Part shown: positions 18,260-26,279 of the stretch, one piece after another | How the letters are laid out: each line of letters opens with the position of its first letter | Numbering within the stretch: position 1 is the stretch's first letter | Source: Antarcticimicrobium sp033791545 | GTDB taxonomy: Bacteria > Pseudomonadota > Alphaproteobacteria > Rhodobacterales > Rhodobacteraceae | Direction: 5' to 3' | Assembly (NCBI GenBank): GCA_033791545.1 | Contig: JASJGL010000145.1 | Location: forward strand, 3,638-67,637 | DNA: 64,000 nucleotides | The notes under the pieces: generated by a model | What the model was told of the DNA's origin: nothing | The model's input: the letters and a program-made list of their open reading frames with translations, nothing else | Database searches by the model: none | Program-made: the position numbers and the translations under genes

Positions 18260-19033
18260 ATGTCATTGACCGGAAAAACTGCAATCATCACCGGATCGAA
18301 CTCAGGAATCGGGCTGGGCGTGGCTTGGGAACTGGCGCGCGCCGGGGCCGATGTGGTGCTGAACTCTTTTACCGACCGCGAGGAAGATCATGCGCTGGCG
18401 GCAAAGATTGCGGACGAGACCGGGGTGAAGGCGCGCTATATCAAGGCCGATATGTCCGATGGCACAGAGTGTCGCGCGCTGATCGCGCAGGCCGGGCGCT
18501 GTGATATTCTGGTGAACAACGCCGGCATCCAGTTCGTTTCGCCGATCGACGAGTTTCCTGTCGACAAGTGGAACGCGATCATCGCCATCAACCTGAATTC
18601 GGCGTTTCACACCACCGCAGCGGCCTTGCCGATGATGCGGGCGGCGGGCTGGGGCCGGATCGTCAACATCGCCTCGGCGCATGGGCTGACCGCTTCGCCG
18701 TTCAAGGCGGCCTATGTGGCGGCCAAACATGGGATCGTCGGCATGACCAAGACCGTGGCGCTGGAAACCGCGCAGGAGCCGATCACCGCCAACGCGATCT
18801 GCCCGGGCTATGTGCTGACCCCGCTGGTGGAGGCGCAGATCCCCGCGACCATGAAGGAATACGGGATGAGCCGCGAGGACGTGATCAAGAACGTCATGCT
18901 GGAGCGTCAACCGAGCAAGGAATTCGCCACCGTCGAACAGTTGGGCGGCACCGCCGTGTTCCTGTGTTCCGACGCGGCAACGCAGATCACCGGCACGACG
19001 ATCAGCGTAGATGGCGGCTGGACCGCGTTGTGA
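18260..19033 (+). CDS. bdhA: 3-hydroxybutyrate dehydrogenase (SDR)
   Basis: 257-residue classical short-chain dehydrogenase that interconverts 3-hydroxybutyrate and acetoacetate with NAD(H), in polyhydroxybutyrate turnover. The nucleotide site is TGSNSGIGLG near residue 11 and NNAG follows at about 87. The catalytic tetrad shows in IASAHG and AAYVAAKHG (Y...K). The C-terminal half carries the 3HB-dehydrogenase signature (ICPGYVLTPLVEAQIP, ERQPSKEFATVEQLG, ITGTTISVDGGW). ATG 18260 is preceded by AAAGGGGCC. The frame is open upstream to 18053, but that extension crosses the terminator. It is followed by the patatin gene 120 bases later in the same direction. Confidence 0.93.
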   Translation: MSLTGKTAIITGSNSGIGLGVAWELARAGADVVLNSFTDREEDHALAAKIADETGVKARYIKADMSDGTECRALIAQAGRCDILVNNAGIQFVSPIDEFPVDKWNAIIAINLNSAFHTTAAALPMMRAAGWGRIVNIASAHGLTASPFKAAYVAAKHGIVGMTKTVALETAQEPITANAICPGYVLTPLVEAQIPATMKEYGMSREDVIKNVMLERQPSKEFATVEQLGGTAVFLCSDAATQITGTTISVDGGWTAL

Positions 19034-19153
19034 GCAGTGCGGGGATTGCCAGCCTTGACGGGCTGGCGATCCTGCGGGCGAACCGGGCCGCTATGAGCTT
19101 TGAGGGCATCATGGTCCGGGGCTGTTTCACCCTATCGGAGGCGACAAGAGACA

Positions 19154-20188
19154 ATGGCTGATCCGCTTCGCATCAATCTCGCACTGCAGGGCGGGGGCGC
19201 ACATGGCGCCTTTACCTGGGGCGTGCTTGACCGGCTTCTGGATGAAGAGAACCTAGAGGTCGCGGCGATCACCGGCACCTCGGCCGGGGCGCTGAATGCG
19301 GCGGCGTTCAAGGCTGGAATGGTCATGGGCGGTCGGGACGGAGCACGCGAAAACCTTGACTGGCTTTGGGGCCAAATGGGCGGCATGGGTGACCTGCGGC
19401 TGACCACTCTGATGGGGGTGTTGGAGCCACCGCAGATAGCACAGGGTATCGAATTTTCCTTGCCGTTTTCGCTGGCCGATACTTGGTCGCGGATGGTCTC
19501 GCCCTATATGTACGGGCCGTTCTATTTCAATCCGCTGGAGCCGATCGTCAAGGCGATGGATTTCGACAGCGTCTGCGCCGAGGCCGCGCCAGAGTTGTTC
19601 ATCGGGGCCACCCGGGTCAGCACCGGCAAGATCCGGGTGTTTTCCGGGTCCGAGATCTGCACCGAGGCGATTCTGGCCTCGGCCTGCCTGCCGAACCTGT
19701 TTCAGGCGGTCGAGATCAAGAACCCCGAAACCGGTGAGACCGAGGCGTTCTGGGATGGCGGCTATACCGGCAACCCGGCGCTGTTCCCGCTGTTCCAGCC
19801 GCATTTGCCCTCGGACATCATGGTGGTGAACGTCTATCCGTTGGAACGTGCCGAACCGCCGCGTTCGCCTCAGGAAATCGCGGACCGGATCAACGAAATC
19901 AGCTTTAATTCCTCGCTACTGCGCGAGTTGCGCTCGATTGATCTTATCCAGCGTCTGATGGATGAGGGTGAGTTGAGCCGGGACCGGATGAAGCGGGTCC
20001 ATGTGCATATGATCTCGGATGACAAGCTGATGCGCGAACTGTCGGTGACAACCAAGATGATGCCGATGCCCTCGGTGCTGGCGCGGCTGAAACAAGCCGG
20101 CCGCGATGCCGCCGAGCGCTTTCTCGAGCAGGGGGCGCAACATATCGGCAAGCGCAACAGCGTGGATCTGAAACAGATGTTTGACTGA
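19154..20188 (+). CDS. Patatin-like phospholipase/esterase
   Basis: 344-residue cytosolic serine hydrolase of the patatin family. The oxyanion loop GGGAHG is at 11-16, the nucleophile elbow GTSAG at about 41-45, and the catalytic Asp is in DGGYTGNP. These enzymes use a Ser-Asp dyad on lipids or polyesters. ATG 19154 is preceded by ATCGGAGGCGACAAGAG. It lies downstream of the 3-hydroxybutyrate dehydrogenase gene in the same direction. A stem-loop (19044-19071, eleven pairs with one G-T) sits in the gap, without a T-run. The pairing with bdhA suggests, but does not prove, a role in mobilising polyhydroxybutyrate or granule lipids. Confidence 0.9.
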   Translation: MADPLRINLALQGGGAHGAFTWGVLDRLLDEENLEVAAITGTSAGALNAAAFKAGMVMGGRDGARENLDWLWGQMGGMGDLRLTTLMGVLEPPQIAQGIEFSLPFSLADTWSRMVSPYMYGPFYFNPLEPIVKAMDFDSVCAEAAPELFIGATRVSTGKIRVFSGSEICTEAILASACLPNLFQAVEIKNPETGETEAFWDGGYTGNPALFPLFQPHLPSDIMVVNVYPLERAEPPRSPQEIADRINEISFNSSLLRELRSIDLIQRLMDEGELSRDRMKRVHVHMISDDKLMRELSVTTKMMPMPSVLARLKQAGRDAAERFLEQGAQHIGKRNSVDLKQMFD

Positions 20189-20221
20189 TCCGCGCTTGCG
20201 GATATGGGGGGACGAATACAG

Positions 20222-20875
20222 CTAGCGAATACGCACCGCTTCGTCCGCTTCAAGATAGGCCTCTTCCTCGGGGGTCAGGTCCACCTTGTCAAAGCCGGTG
20301 ATCATCGGGCGCACATGGGCCCGGAACGACCCGCCCACGGTCAGCAGATAGACATGCGCCAGCACAAAGGCGGCGATGGCGTAGGCCGACAGCAGGTGCA
20401 GGTTGGCCGCAATGCTCAGCGCGAGCGTGGCATTGGGCACGCCCGACCAGTAATTATAGGTCAGGTAGATCACCCCCGTGACCCAGATCGCCGGAAACAG
20501 CATCAGTTTCAGCGCCAGATAGGTCAGCGCCTGCAGCGGGTTGTGCTTGCGCCAATAGGCCTTGCGATAGGGGTGATGTTCGCCCTTGAAGATGCCCCAG
20601 GCATAGAACCGCGCCACCTTGATCAGCCCCTGCGTGGTGGGCACGTAATGCACCCAGCTGCCGGTTGTGATGTGCCAGAAGATGGCAAAGATCCACAGCA
20701 CGATCAGCGCCAGCGCGGCGATGATATGCAGCATGACGGCGGGACCGAACGGGATCAGCGGGTTCAACCCGTTCACCGCCAGCCCGGTGAACATCAGCGC
20801 AAAGATCAACGCCATTTGCGTCCAGTGCCAGAAGCGTTCGAAACGCGGGTAGATCTTGACGAAACGTTCGGTCAT
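20222..20875 (-). CDS. Cytochrome b subunit (di-heme, PhsC/NrfD-like partner)
   Basis: 217-residue inner-membrane protein with four to five hydrophobic helices. It has paired histidines suited to two b hemes: RFWHWTQ and MLHIIAALALIVLWIFAIFWH in the first half, NLHLLSAYAIAAFVLAHVYL in the second. This is the bacterial cytochrome b/thiosulfate-reductase cytochrome b (Ni-Fe hydrogenase b-type) fold, which moves electrons between quinol and a periplasmic cytochrome. It overlaps the octaheme cytochrome gene by four bases (20872-20875), so the two products are expected to work as a pair. The acidic tail (DLTPEEEAYLEADEAVRIR) faces the cytosol. Confidence 0.9.
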   Translation of the reverse strand: MTERFVKIYPRFERFWHWTQMALIFALMFTGLAVNGLNPLIPFGPAVMLHIIAALALIVLWIFAIFWHITTGSWVHYVPTTQGLIKVARFYAWGIFKGEHHPYRKAYWRKHNPLQALTYLALKLMLFPAIWVTGVIYLTYNYWSGVPNATLALSIAANLHLLSAYAIAAFVLAHVYLLTVGGSFRAHVRPMITGFDKVDLTPEEEAYLEADEAVRIR

Positions 20876-22518
20876 GACGCGTCTCCGTTCTTGCGGGTGA
20901 ACAGGCGGCCGAGGGCGTGGATCAACAAGGCCAAGGCGGTCGCCACAACCAAGGCAAGCCCGAGGATTCCGGCGGTGCTGAACGGGGTGCGGCCGGGCAT
21001 GTAGACGCCGTCGATCTTGTCCATCCGCCCGTCAGGGCTGTGGCATTCGGCGCAATCAACCGCATCCTTTGCCGGGGCGACCATATGGGTGATCGGCCAG
21101 TACATATGGGTGTCGACGAAGCCGTATTCCCCGGAGTACTCGACCCCGGCGGCCTTCATTCCCGCCGCGATCGCCTTGCCCCAGTCGTAATTGCTCCAAA
21201 GGGCGGTGTCGGTATCCGGCCCCCAGACGTGGCTGTAGGCGAGGTGATTGAGCTTGGAGTCATAGGCCTGTCGCCCCTCCAGCCGCTTGAACGGCCAGAT
21301 CCGGCTGTCGCCATCCTCGGGGCTGCCAGAGATCTTGTTGACCTCGACGACCTGGGTGGGGTCGATGGTCTGATCGCCGGTGGTATATTCCACCTGACCG
21401 TTGAACCAAGCATAGAGCGGTTGCACGTTCTCTTCCCAGACGAAATCGCCCTTGATGGAGAGATAGGTGTGGCGCGGCTTGCCATCGCCCTGGGTGTAGT
21501 TTTCGATCGCAAGCGGCTTGCCGTCTTCGCCCAGCTTGCCGGCGGTGGACCAATCCCACAGCATCTTGGTGGCGACGCCACCGCGTGCGAATTCTGGGAT
21601 GTGGCAGGTCTGACAGGCCAGCTTGTCGGTGTGATCGTTGAGCTTGATGCCCTTGAGCGAGGCCGGGTGCGGCGCGGTGCCGTGGCAGCTTTGGCAGGTG
21701 GCGACGTCGCGCCGCTCGTTCGGCATGCCGGGCCCTTGAGTGTCGGCCGCCATGACCTGATAGCGCGAGCCGGGCCATTTGTGCTGATTGCTGACGTGGC
21801 AGTCGGAACAGACCATGTTGGCGCCCTCGGACGACATGTGCACATCGACGTCGCGCGATGGGTCAAACAGGACCGAGGACAGGTCACCGTGTTTCACGTT
21901 GTCGCCGCCCCCGCCGTAGAAATGGCACTGGCCGCAATTCTCGCGCCCCGGCGGGCCGACGCTTTGCGCTGCCTTGGCCAGATCAACCGGCCAAGCCTCG
22001 GCGCCCGTGATGGTCTTGGTGCCCGGTTTCACCGGCGCGAGCGGCGGCATGCCAGCCCCGGTCGAGGTTTTGGTATATTGCCCGGAGCGGTCGTGGCACA
22101 CCAGACAATCGGGTTTCACCGATTCCTGTTGCGGGCTCTGCGCCATGTCGTCCCAGCCATATCCGGCGTGACACGAGGTGCAGCGCGGCTCGTTGCCGAC
22201 GACATTGCCGCAAAAGGCGTTGATCACATGGCGCTTGCCCAGCAACTGCCCGGTCGTGGTGTTCTCGAATTCCCAGTTGAAGTGGATCGAATGCATCACC
22301 TGATCGTCTGCCTCGGTATGGCAGGACACGCAGGCCTCGGTCACTTCGGGGCCAGAGGTGAACTCCCGTTGCAGGATCTTGAACTTGGAATGATCGGCGG
22401 TGCTGTCGCTGCCGGGAATGGCAGGGGCGTTACTGCTCTGCGCCTGAGCAGCGACCTGATGAGTGGCGGACAGAACCACCATGATGCAGGCAAGGGCCGT
22501 CAAGACACGAAGTCGCAA
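20872..22518 (-). CDS. Octaheme c-type cytochrome, tetrathionate-reductase family
   Basis: 548-residue periplasmic multiheme protein, anchored to the membrane. A signal peptide (1-25) is followed by eight CxxCH sites, at residues 63, 113, 138, 195, 237, 275, 302 and 489 (first Cys). A C-terminal helix (about 514-538) ends in RLFTRKNGDAS. This matches the Shewanella Otr-type octaheme tetrathionate-reductase family. Members reduce tetrathionate in vitro and some reduce nitrite or hydroxylamine, so the natural acceptor is uncertain. The large gap between heme sites 7 and 8 is a family feature. It is cotranscribed with the cytochrome b gene. An FNR-type box sits 68-81 bases upstream, which points to induction at low oxygen. 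Confidence 0.93.
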   Translation of the reverse strand: MRLRVLTALACIMVVLSATHQVAAQAQSSNAPAIPGSDSTADHSKFKILQREFTSGPEVTEACVSCHTEADDQVMHSIHFNWEFENTTTGQLLGKRHVINAFCGNVVGNEPRCTSCHAGYGWDDMAQSPQQESVKPDCLVCHDRSGQYTKTSTGAGMPPLAPVKPGTKTITGAEAWPVDLAKAAQSVGPPGRENCGQCHFYGGGGDNVKHGDLSSVLFDPSRDVDVHMSSEGANMVCSDCHVSNQHKWPGSRYQVMAADTQGPGMPNERRDVATCQSCHGTAPHPASLKGIKLNDHTDKLACQTCHIPEFARGGVATKMLWDWSTAGKLGEDGKPLAIENYTQGDGKPRHTYLSIKGDFVWEENVQPLYAWFNGQVEYTTGDQTIDPTQVVEVNKISGSPEDGDSRIWPFKRLEGRQAYDSKLNHLAYSHVWGPDTDTALWSNYDWGKAIAAGMKAAGVEYSGEYGFVDTHMYWPITHMVAPAKDAVDCAECHSPDGRMDKIDGVYMPGRTPFSTAGILGLALVVATALALLIHALGRLFTRKNGDAS

Positions 22519-22585
22519 AGGAATTCTCCCGAAATCCGAAATGGGGATCTGAAATTTATCTTCATTGAGACTTTAGATCTTGGCC

Positions 22586-22599
22586 TTGATCCAAGTCAA
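22586..22599 (-). promoter_or_regulatory. FNR/FnrL-type box upstream of octaheme cytochrome
   Basis: On the minus strand the sequence is TTGACTTGGATCAA, matching TTGAT-N4-ATCAA at nine of ten conserved positions. It lies 68-81 bases before the cytochrome start, a suitable place for a class II activator site. FNR, NNR/DNR and related CRP-family regulators share this consensus, so it could respond to oxygen or nitric oxide. Confidence 0.65.
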
Positions 22600-22699
22600 C
22601 GTCGCACAAGATGTGGTGCAAAAATAGCGGGGGATGCGACAATAGCCGATGCAAACCGGAAAATCCCGGCACTCCGACCCGGCCAATTCATTCGGTCAA

Positions 22700-23377
22700 C
22701 TAGCTTTGCGGACGCGTCGGATCCTTGCCGTTGGGATAAACCAGCCCGGCCGAGATTACCAATTTGGCGGCGTCCTCTATCGACATGTCCAACTCGATCA
22801 CGTCCTCTTCCGGGAAGAACAACAAAAAGCCAGAGGTCGGGTTCGGCGTGGTCGGAACAAAGACGCTGATCAGCCGGCCACCGGTTTCGGCGCGCTCGGA
22901 TATTTCGCCCTTGGCGACGGTCGAGACAAAGCCGATCGCCCAGATCCCGCGTCTTGGATATTGAATCAGGCAGGCTTTTTCGAACGAGCGCTCCGATTGC
23001 GCGAAAACGGTTTCCGAGATCTGCTTGATCCCCGAATAGATCGAGCGCACCACCGGCATGCGATTGACCAAGCGCTCGCCAAAATTGATCAGCGAGCGTC
23101 CGATGATGCCTTTGGCGACCCAACCGACGACGATTGTGAACAGCAAGAAGATGATCACTCCGACGCCGCGCAGATTAATCCCGATATATTGATCTGGGCG
23201 CATCTGTTGCGGCACCAGCGGCATCACCATGCCATCGATCCAGCCCACGATGGACCAGATCAGCCAGATCGTCAGCCCTACCGGGGAAATCACGACCAGA
23301 CCGGTGAAAAACGCCCCCCGCAGCCGGGCAAAAAGGCCCCGTCGGCGCTGCCGTTCTTCGTCAAATGGGCTGTTCAT
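22700..23377 (-). CDS. DUF502 membrane protein
   Basis: 225-residue inner-membrane protein. Two hydrophobic segments (AFFTGLVVISPVGLTIWLIW and GVGVIIFLLFTIVVGWVAKG) are followed by a conserved soluble part: RMPVVRSIYSGIKQISETVF, then FVPTTPNPTSGFLLFFPEED. These are the signature blocks of DUF502, a widespread family without a defined function. It stands between the octaheme cytochrome promoter region (which it shares no direction with beyond the minus strand) and the psuG end. No clear operon partner. Confidence 0.92.
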   Translation of the reverse strand: MNSPFDEERQRRRGLFARLRGAFFTGLVVISPVGLTIWLIWSIVGWIDGMVMPLVPQQMRPDQYIGINLRGVGVIIFLLFTIVVGWVAKGIIGRSLINFGERLVNRMPVVRSIYSGIKQISETVFAQSERSFEKACLIQYPRRGIWAIGFVSTVAKGEISERAETGGRLISVFVPTTPNPTSGFLLFFPEEDVIELDMSIEDAAKLVISAGLVYPNGKDPTRPQS

Positions 23378-23486
23378 CGGCGTTCCATCCTGTACGCCGC
23401 GTACCTAGGGTCTTTGCAGCGCTTGTACAATGGCTTGCGGGGGAGACCGGTGACATCCTGTGCGGTTCCGGTTGTTGTGGTCCGGT

Positions 23487-24401
23487 CTAGCTCGACACCT
23501 TGCGCAAGGATTGGGCAATCTCTGCCGCAAACTCAGCATTGTTGCGCACCAGCGCCACATTGGCCCGCAGCGACCGCCCACGCGTATGTTCAAAGATACG
23601 ATCCAGCAGGAACGGGGTCACCGCCTTGCCTGTGATGCGTCTTTCATCGGCTTCGGCCTGGGCGGCCGCGATGATCGGGGCAAGGGTTTCGGCCGGGATT
23701 TCATCCCGGGTGGGGATCGGGTTGGTCACCAGTTGCCCACCGGGGATGCCCAGAGATCTGCGCGCGGCATGGGCCCGCGCGATCGAGTCGGCGTCGTCCA
23801 TCCGCAGCGGCGCGGCAAAGGGCGAACGGCGCGACCAGAAGGCGGGAACCATATCCTGACCGCGAACGATCACCGGCACGCCGAGGGTTTCCAGCACTTC
23901 CAGCGTCTTGCCGATATCCAGAATCGCCTTGGGCCCGGCAGAGACGACCGTGACCGGGGTTTGCGCCAGTTCCTGTAAATCGGCCGAGATGTCAAAACTG
24001 GTCTCGGCACCGCGATGCACGCCGCCAATCCCGCCGGTGGCAAAGACCGAGATCCCGGCATGATGCGCCGCGATCATCGTGGCCGAAACTGTGGTTGATC
24101 CGGTGCCACCGGTGGCCAGACAGGCCGCCATGTCGGCGCGCGACAGTTTGGCCACGTCCGGGGTGCTGCCCAGGGCCTGCAACATTTCGGGCTCCAGCCC
24201 CACATGCAGCCGCCCTTCGATCACCGCGATGGTCGCTGGCGTCGCCCCGGCGGCGCGGATATCGGCCTCGACCTGGGTCGCGACCGCAACGTTCTGCGGA
24301 TAGGGCATGCCGTGGGTGATGATCGTGCTTTCCAGCGCCACCAGCGGTAGCCCGGAAGACCGGGCGCGCGCGGCCTCGGCGGAAAAGGTCATGTAAATCA
24401 T
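23487..24401 (-). CDS. psuG: Pseudouridine-5'-phosphate glycosidase
   Basis: 304-residue enzyme that cleaves the C-C bond of pseudouridine 5'-phosphate to uracil and ribose 5-phosphate. The family blocks are in place: LESTIITHGMPYPQN with the acidic catalytic residue E24, K85 in DVAKLSRADM, GTGSTTVSATM, and K158 in VSAGPKAILD that would form the imine. Its ATG overlaps the stop of the kinase gene by one base (TAATG), giving a kinase-glycosidase pair as in pseudouridine catabolic operons. No transporter of the psuT type is adjacent, so the substrate may come from internal RNA turnover. Confidence 0.95.
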   Translation of the reverse strand: MIYMTFSAEAARARSSGLPLVALESTIITHGMPYPQNVAVATQVEADIRAAGATPATIAVIEGRLHVGLEPEMLQALGSTPDVAKLSRADMAACLATGGTGSTTVSATMIAAHHAGISVFATGGIGGVHRGAETSFDISADLQELAQTPVTVVSAGPKAILDIGKTLEVLETLGVPVIVRGQDMVPAFWSRRSPFAAPLRMDDADSIARAHAARRSLGIPGGQLVTNPIPTRDEIPAETLAPIIAAAQAEADERRITGKAVTPFLLDRIFEHTRGRSLRANVALVRNNAEFAAEIAQSLRKVSS

Positions 24402-25297
24402 TACTGTGTGTCTCCTGCGACGTGTCGGGCGGCGGCGGCGAGCGCGCGGCTCAATGCCGCTTCGCCTCGGTGGCCTTTGGCTTCGGCGGCAATATGGGCC
24501 GCCATGAATGTATCACCTGCGCCGGTGACGCGGGTAACGGTGACTTGCGGTGGGGTGTGGCTGATCACCCCTTCGGGGCCGGCCTCGGCGGCGGGTCCGG
24601 GCCCATCCGTGACCAGAGTCCGCGCCGCGCCCTGCGCCAGCAGCGCCGCGGCCGCAGCTTCGGCATGCTCGAACCGGGTGCCGCACAGCAACCCGGCCTC
24701 TTCGAGATTGACGTAGAGCGTGCAGCGCGGATGGGCCAGAAACGGCGCCAGACGCTCGGCCTTGCCCGGCGAAGCGGGGGCGACGCGAAGATCTGCGGCG
24801 GCAAAGATCGGGCTTTTGGCGATCTCGGCCAGAAGCGGGGCAGTCAGGTTGCCGTCCAGCGCGATGGTGCCGGCAAAGGGCGCATCCGCATGACCCAAGG
24901 ATCCGTCGTTGAGCGGCGCCAGAATCCGCGCGCCCGCCGCTTCAAGCGACGCGGCATCGGCGATCGCGGCGATCAGCCCGTTTGCCCCCTCGACCGCCAT
25001 ATAGCGATCGGTCGGCAGATCGGCGGACCGATAGATGTGATCGGTGATCACGCCAGTTCGCGCGCAGGCGGCGATCAGCTCGTCGCCCTCGCTGTCACGG
25101 CCAACCGCGCTGAGCAATGTGGGGATCTGTCCGTACTGCGCCAGCGTCCGGGCGATATTCATCGCCACCCCACCGGGAAGCCGCGTGATTCGCCCCGGCA
25201 CGTCAGCGCCCAGCCGCATCGGGCCGGGGGCCCGGCCGATCATGTCCCAAAGGACGCTGCCGATGCACAGGATCGGGGAAGGAGAGTGCTGGGTCAT
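24401..25297 (-). CDS. psuK: PfkB-family kinase, probable pseudouridine kinase
   Basis: 298-residue ribokinase-like protein that would phosphorylate pseudouridine at the 5' position to feed PsuG. The first PfkB signature region is RLPGGVAMNIARTLAQYG near residue 43, and the second is VTRVTGAGDTFMAAHIAAEA near the C-terminus with the catalytic Asp. ATG 25297 gives MTQHSPSPILCIGSVLWDM, the normal strand-1 start. An in-frame ATG at 25333 would add 12 residues. The name follows from the overlap with psuG, not from sequence alone. The leader upstream holds a long structured hairpin (25337-25410). Confidence 0.88.
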   Translation of the reverse strand: MTQHSPSPILCIGSVLWDMIGRAPGPMRLGADVPGRITRLPGGVAMNIARTLAQYGQIPTLLSAVGRDSEGDELIAACARTGVITDHIYRSADLPTDRYMAVEGANGLIAAIADAASLEAAGARILAPLNDGSLGHADAPFAGTIALDGNLTAPLLAEIAKSPIFAAADLRVAPASPGKAERLAPFLAHPRCTLYVNLEEAGLLCGTRFEHAEAAAAALLAQGAARTLVTDGPGPAAEAGPEGVISHTPPQVTVTRVTGAGDTFMAAHIAAEAKGHRGEAALSRALAAAARHVAGDTQ

Positions 25298-25336
25298 GCC
25301 GGAGTTTGTGGCGTGATTAATCGCAGCGTGCAAGCA

Positions 25337-25410
25337 CCGCGAGGCGGAGAGGGCCCAGAAAATCCCTTGCCATCCAAAGGGGTTTCGGGCTGGCAGGGCT
25401 CCGCCCGCGG
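25337..25410 (-). other. Long structured hairpin in the psuK leader
   Basis: The outer arms CCGCGAGGCGGAG (25337-25349) and CTCCGCCCGCGG (25399-25410) pair over twelve bases with one bulge. An inner stem AATCCCTT with AAAGGGGTT (25360-25384) encloses GCCATCC. The element lies between the ThiE-like gene end (25422) and the psuK start (25297). It could be a cis-regulatory RNA, a processing site or a mobile repeat. There is no T-run after it on either strand. Confidence 0.6.
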
Positions 25411-25421
25411 ATGTGAAAGGG

Positions 25422-26042
25422 TTACCTCAGACTGGCGGTCAGGGCCTTCAGGGCTGCGGCTGGGTCATCGGCGCCCCAGATCTCATCTCCGATACCAAAG
25501 AAATCGGTATGCGGGGCAAGGGCCGCCACGCTCTCGGGGGTGAGTCCGCCTTCGGCCACCACCGGCAGTTCGATCATTTGCGACCACCAATCGAACAGTT
25601 CGACCTCGGCGCGGGTGCCATCACCAAGCGTCGTCAGGCCAAGCGGACCAAAGCTGATGTAATCTGCGCCCGCTTCGCCCGCGGTCATGCCGTCGTGGCG
25701 CGAGGTGCCGCAGAAACTGCCGACGATCGCGTCGGCCCCAAGCGTCTTGCGCGCGTCGCGGACCGAACGGGCGGCATCGCTGAGATGCACCCCATCGAGC
25801 CCGAGCCGCTGCGCCAACAGCACATGGTCGGTGATCACCAGCGCGATATCGCGGGCATGGGCCAGTTCGCGCAGGCTGTCGGCGGCGCGCGCAACCGCGT
25901 CCTCGTCATGGCTGGCAAGGGTCAGGCGGAGGCAGGCGACCTCGGCGGTGTCGAGCACACGCGACAGGGTGTCGGGAAACCGCTCCATCTCAAAAGCGGG
26001 GGGGGTAATCAGGTAAAGCTGTGGCTGATCGGGGGCGTCCAT
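25422..26042 (-). CDS. Thiamine-phosphate-synthase-like protein
   Basis: 206-residue TIM-barrel protein of the ThiE/TenI family. QLYLITPP at the N-terminus, LVITDHVLLAQRLGLDGVHL in the middle, IVGSFCGTSRHDGMTAGEAG, then DYISFGPLG are recognisable family blocks. ThiE couples HMP-diphosphate and the thiazole phosphate to thiamine phosphate. Here the phosphate-binding region is changed (GSFCGTSRHD, FGPLGLTTLGDG instead of GPIFPT), and no other thiamine gene is near, so a TenI-like or diverged role is equally possible. ATG 26042 is the natural start; a long upstream extension in the same frame is a shadow of trmJ. Confidence 0.8.
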   Translation of the reverse strand: MDAPDQPQLYLITPPAFEMERFPDTLSRVLDTAEVACLRLTLASHDEDAVARAADSLRELAHARDIALVITDHVLLAQRLGLDGVHLSDAARSVRDARKTLGADAIVGSFCGTSRHDGMTAGEAGADYISFGPLGLTTLGDGTRAEVELFDWWSQMIELPVVAEGGLTPESVAALAPHTDFFGIGDEIWGADDPAAALKALTASLR

Positions 26043-26190
26043 GGTGGCGGTCCTAGGATGATTTTGCGCCGGTTTAACGAATTGCTGCGGCGAAGGGAAG
26101 ATTGCGCCTTTGGCGGGGCTATTGTTGTGAACGGACAGGGGCGGCTTGTCCCGCCTGTCTTGTCGCAGTAAAGCAGGGCGGGTTTTGCGC

Positions 26191-26218
26191 CCGGTTTTCG
26201 ACCGCCGGTTTTCGACTG
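26191..26218. repeat. Tandem 14-base repeat upstream of trmJ
   Basis: CCGGTTTTCGACCG and CCGGTTTTCGACTG are adjacent and differ at one base. They lie about 60-90 bases before the trmJ start, in the 237-base gap between the divergent ThiE-like and trmJ genes. They could be a regulator site or a slippage product. Confidence 0.6.
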
Positions 26219-26279
26219 CGCTCCGGTGCGATATGTCCACGATTTGCGACCCTCTAAGACCTTCGACAAGGAGCAGCCT

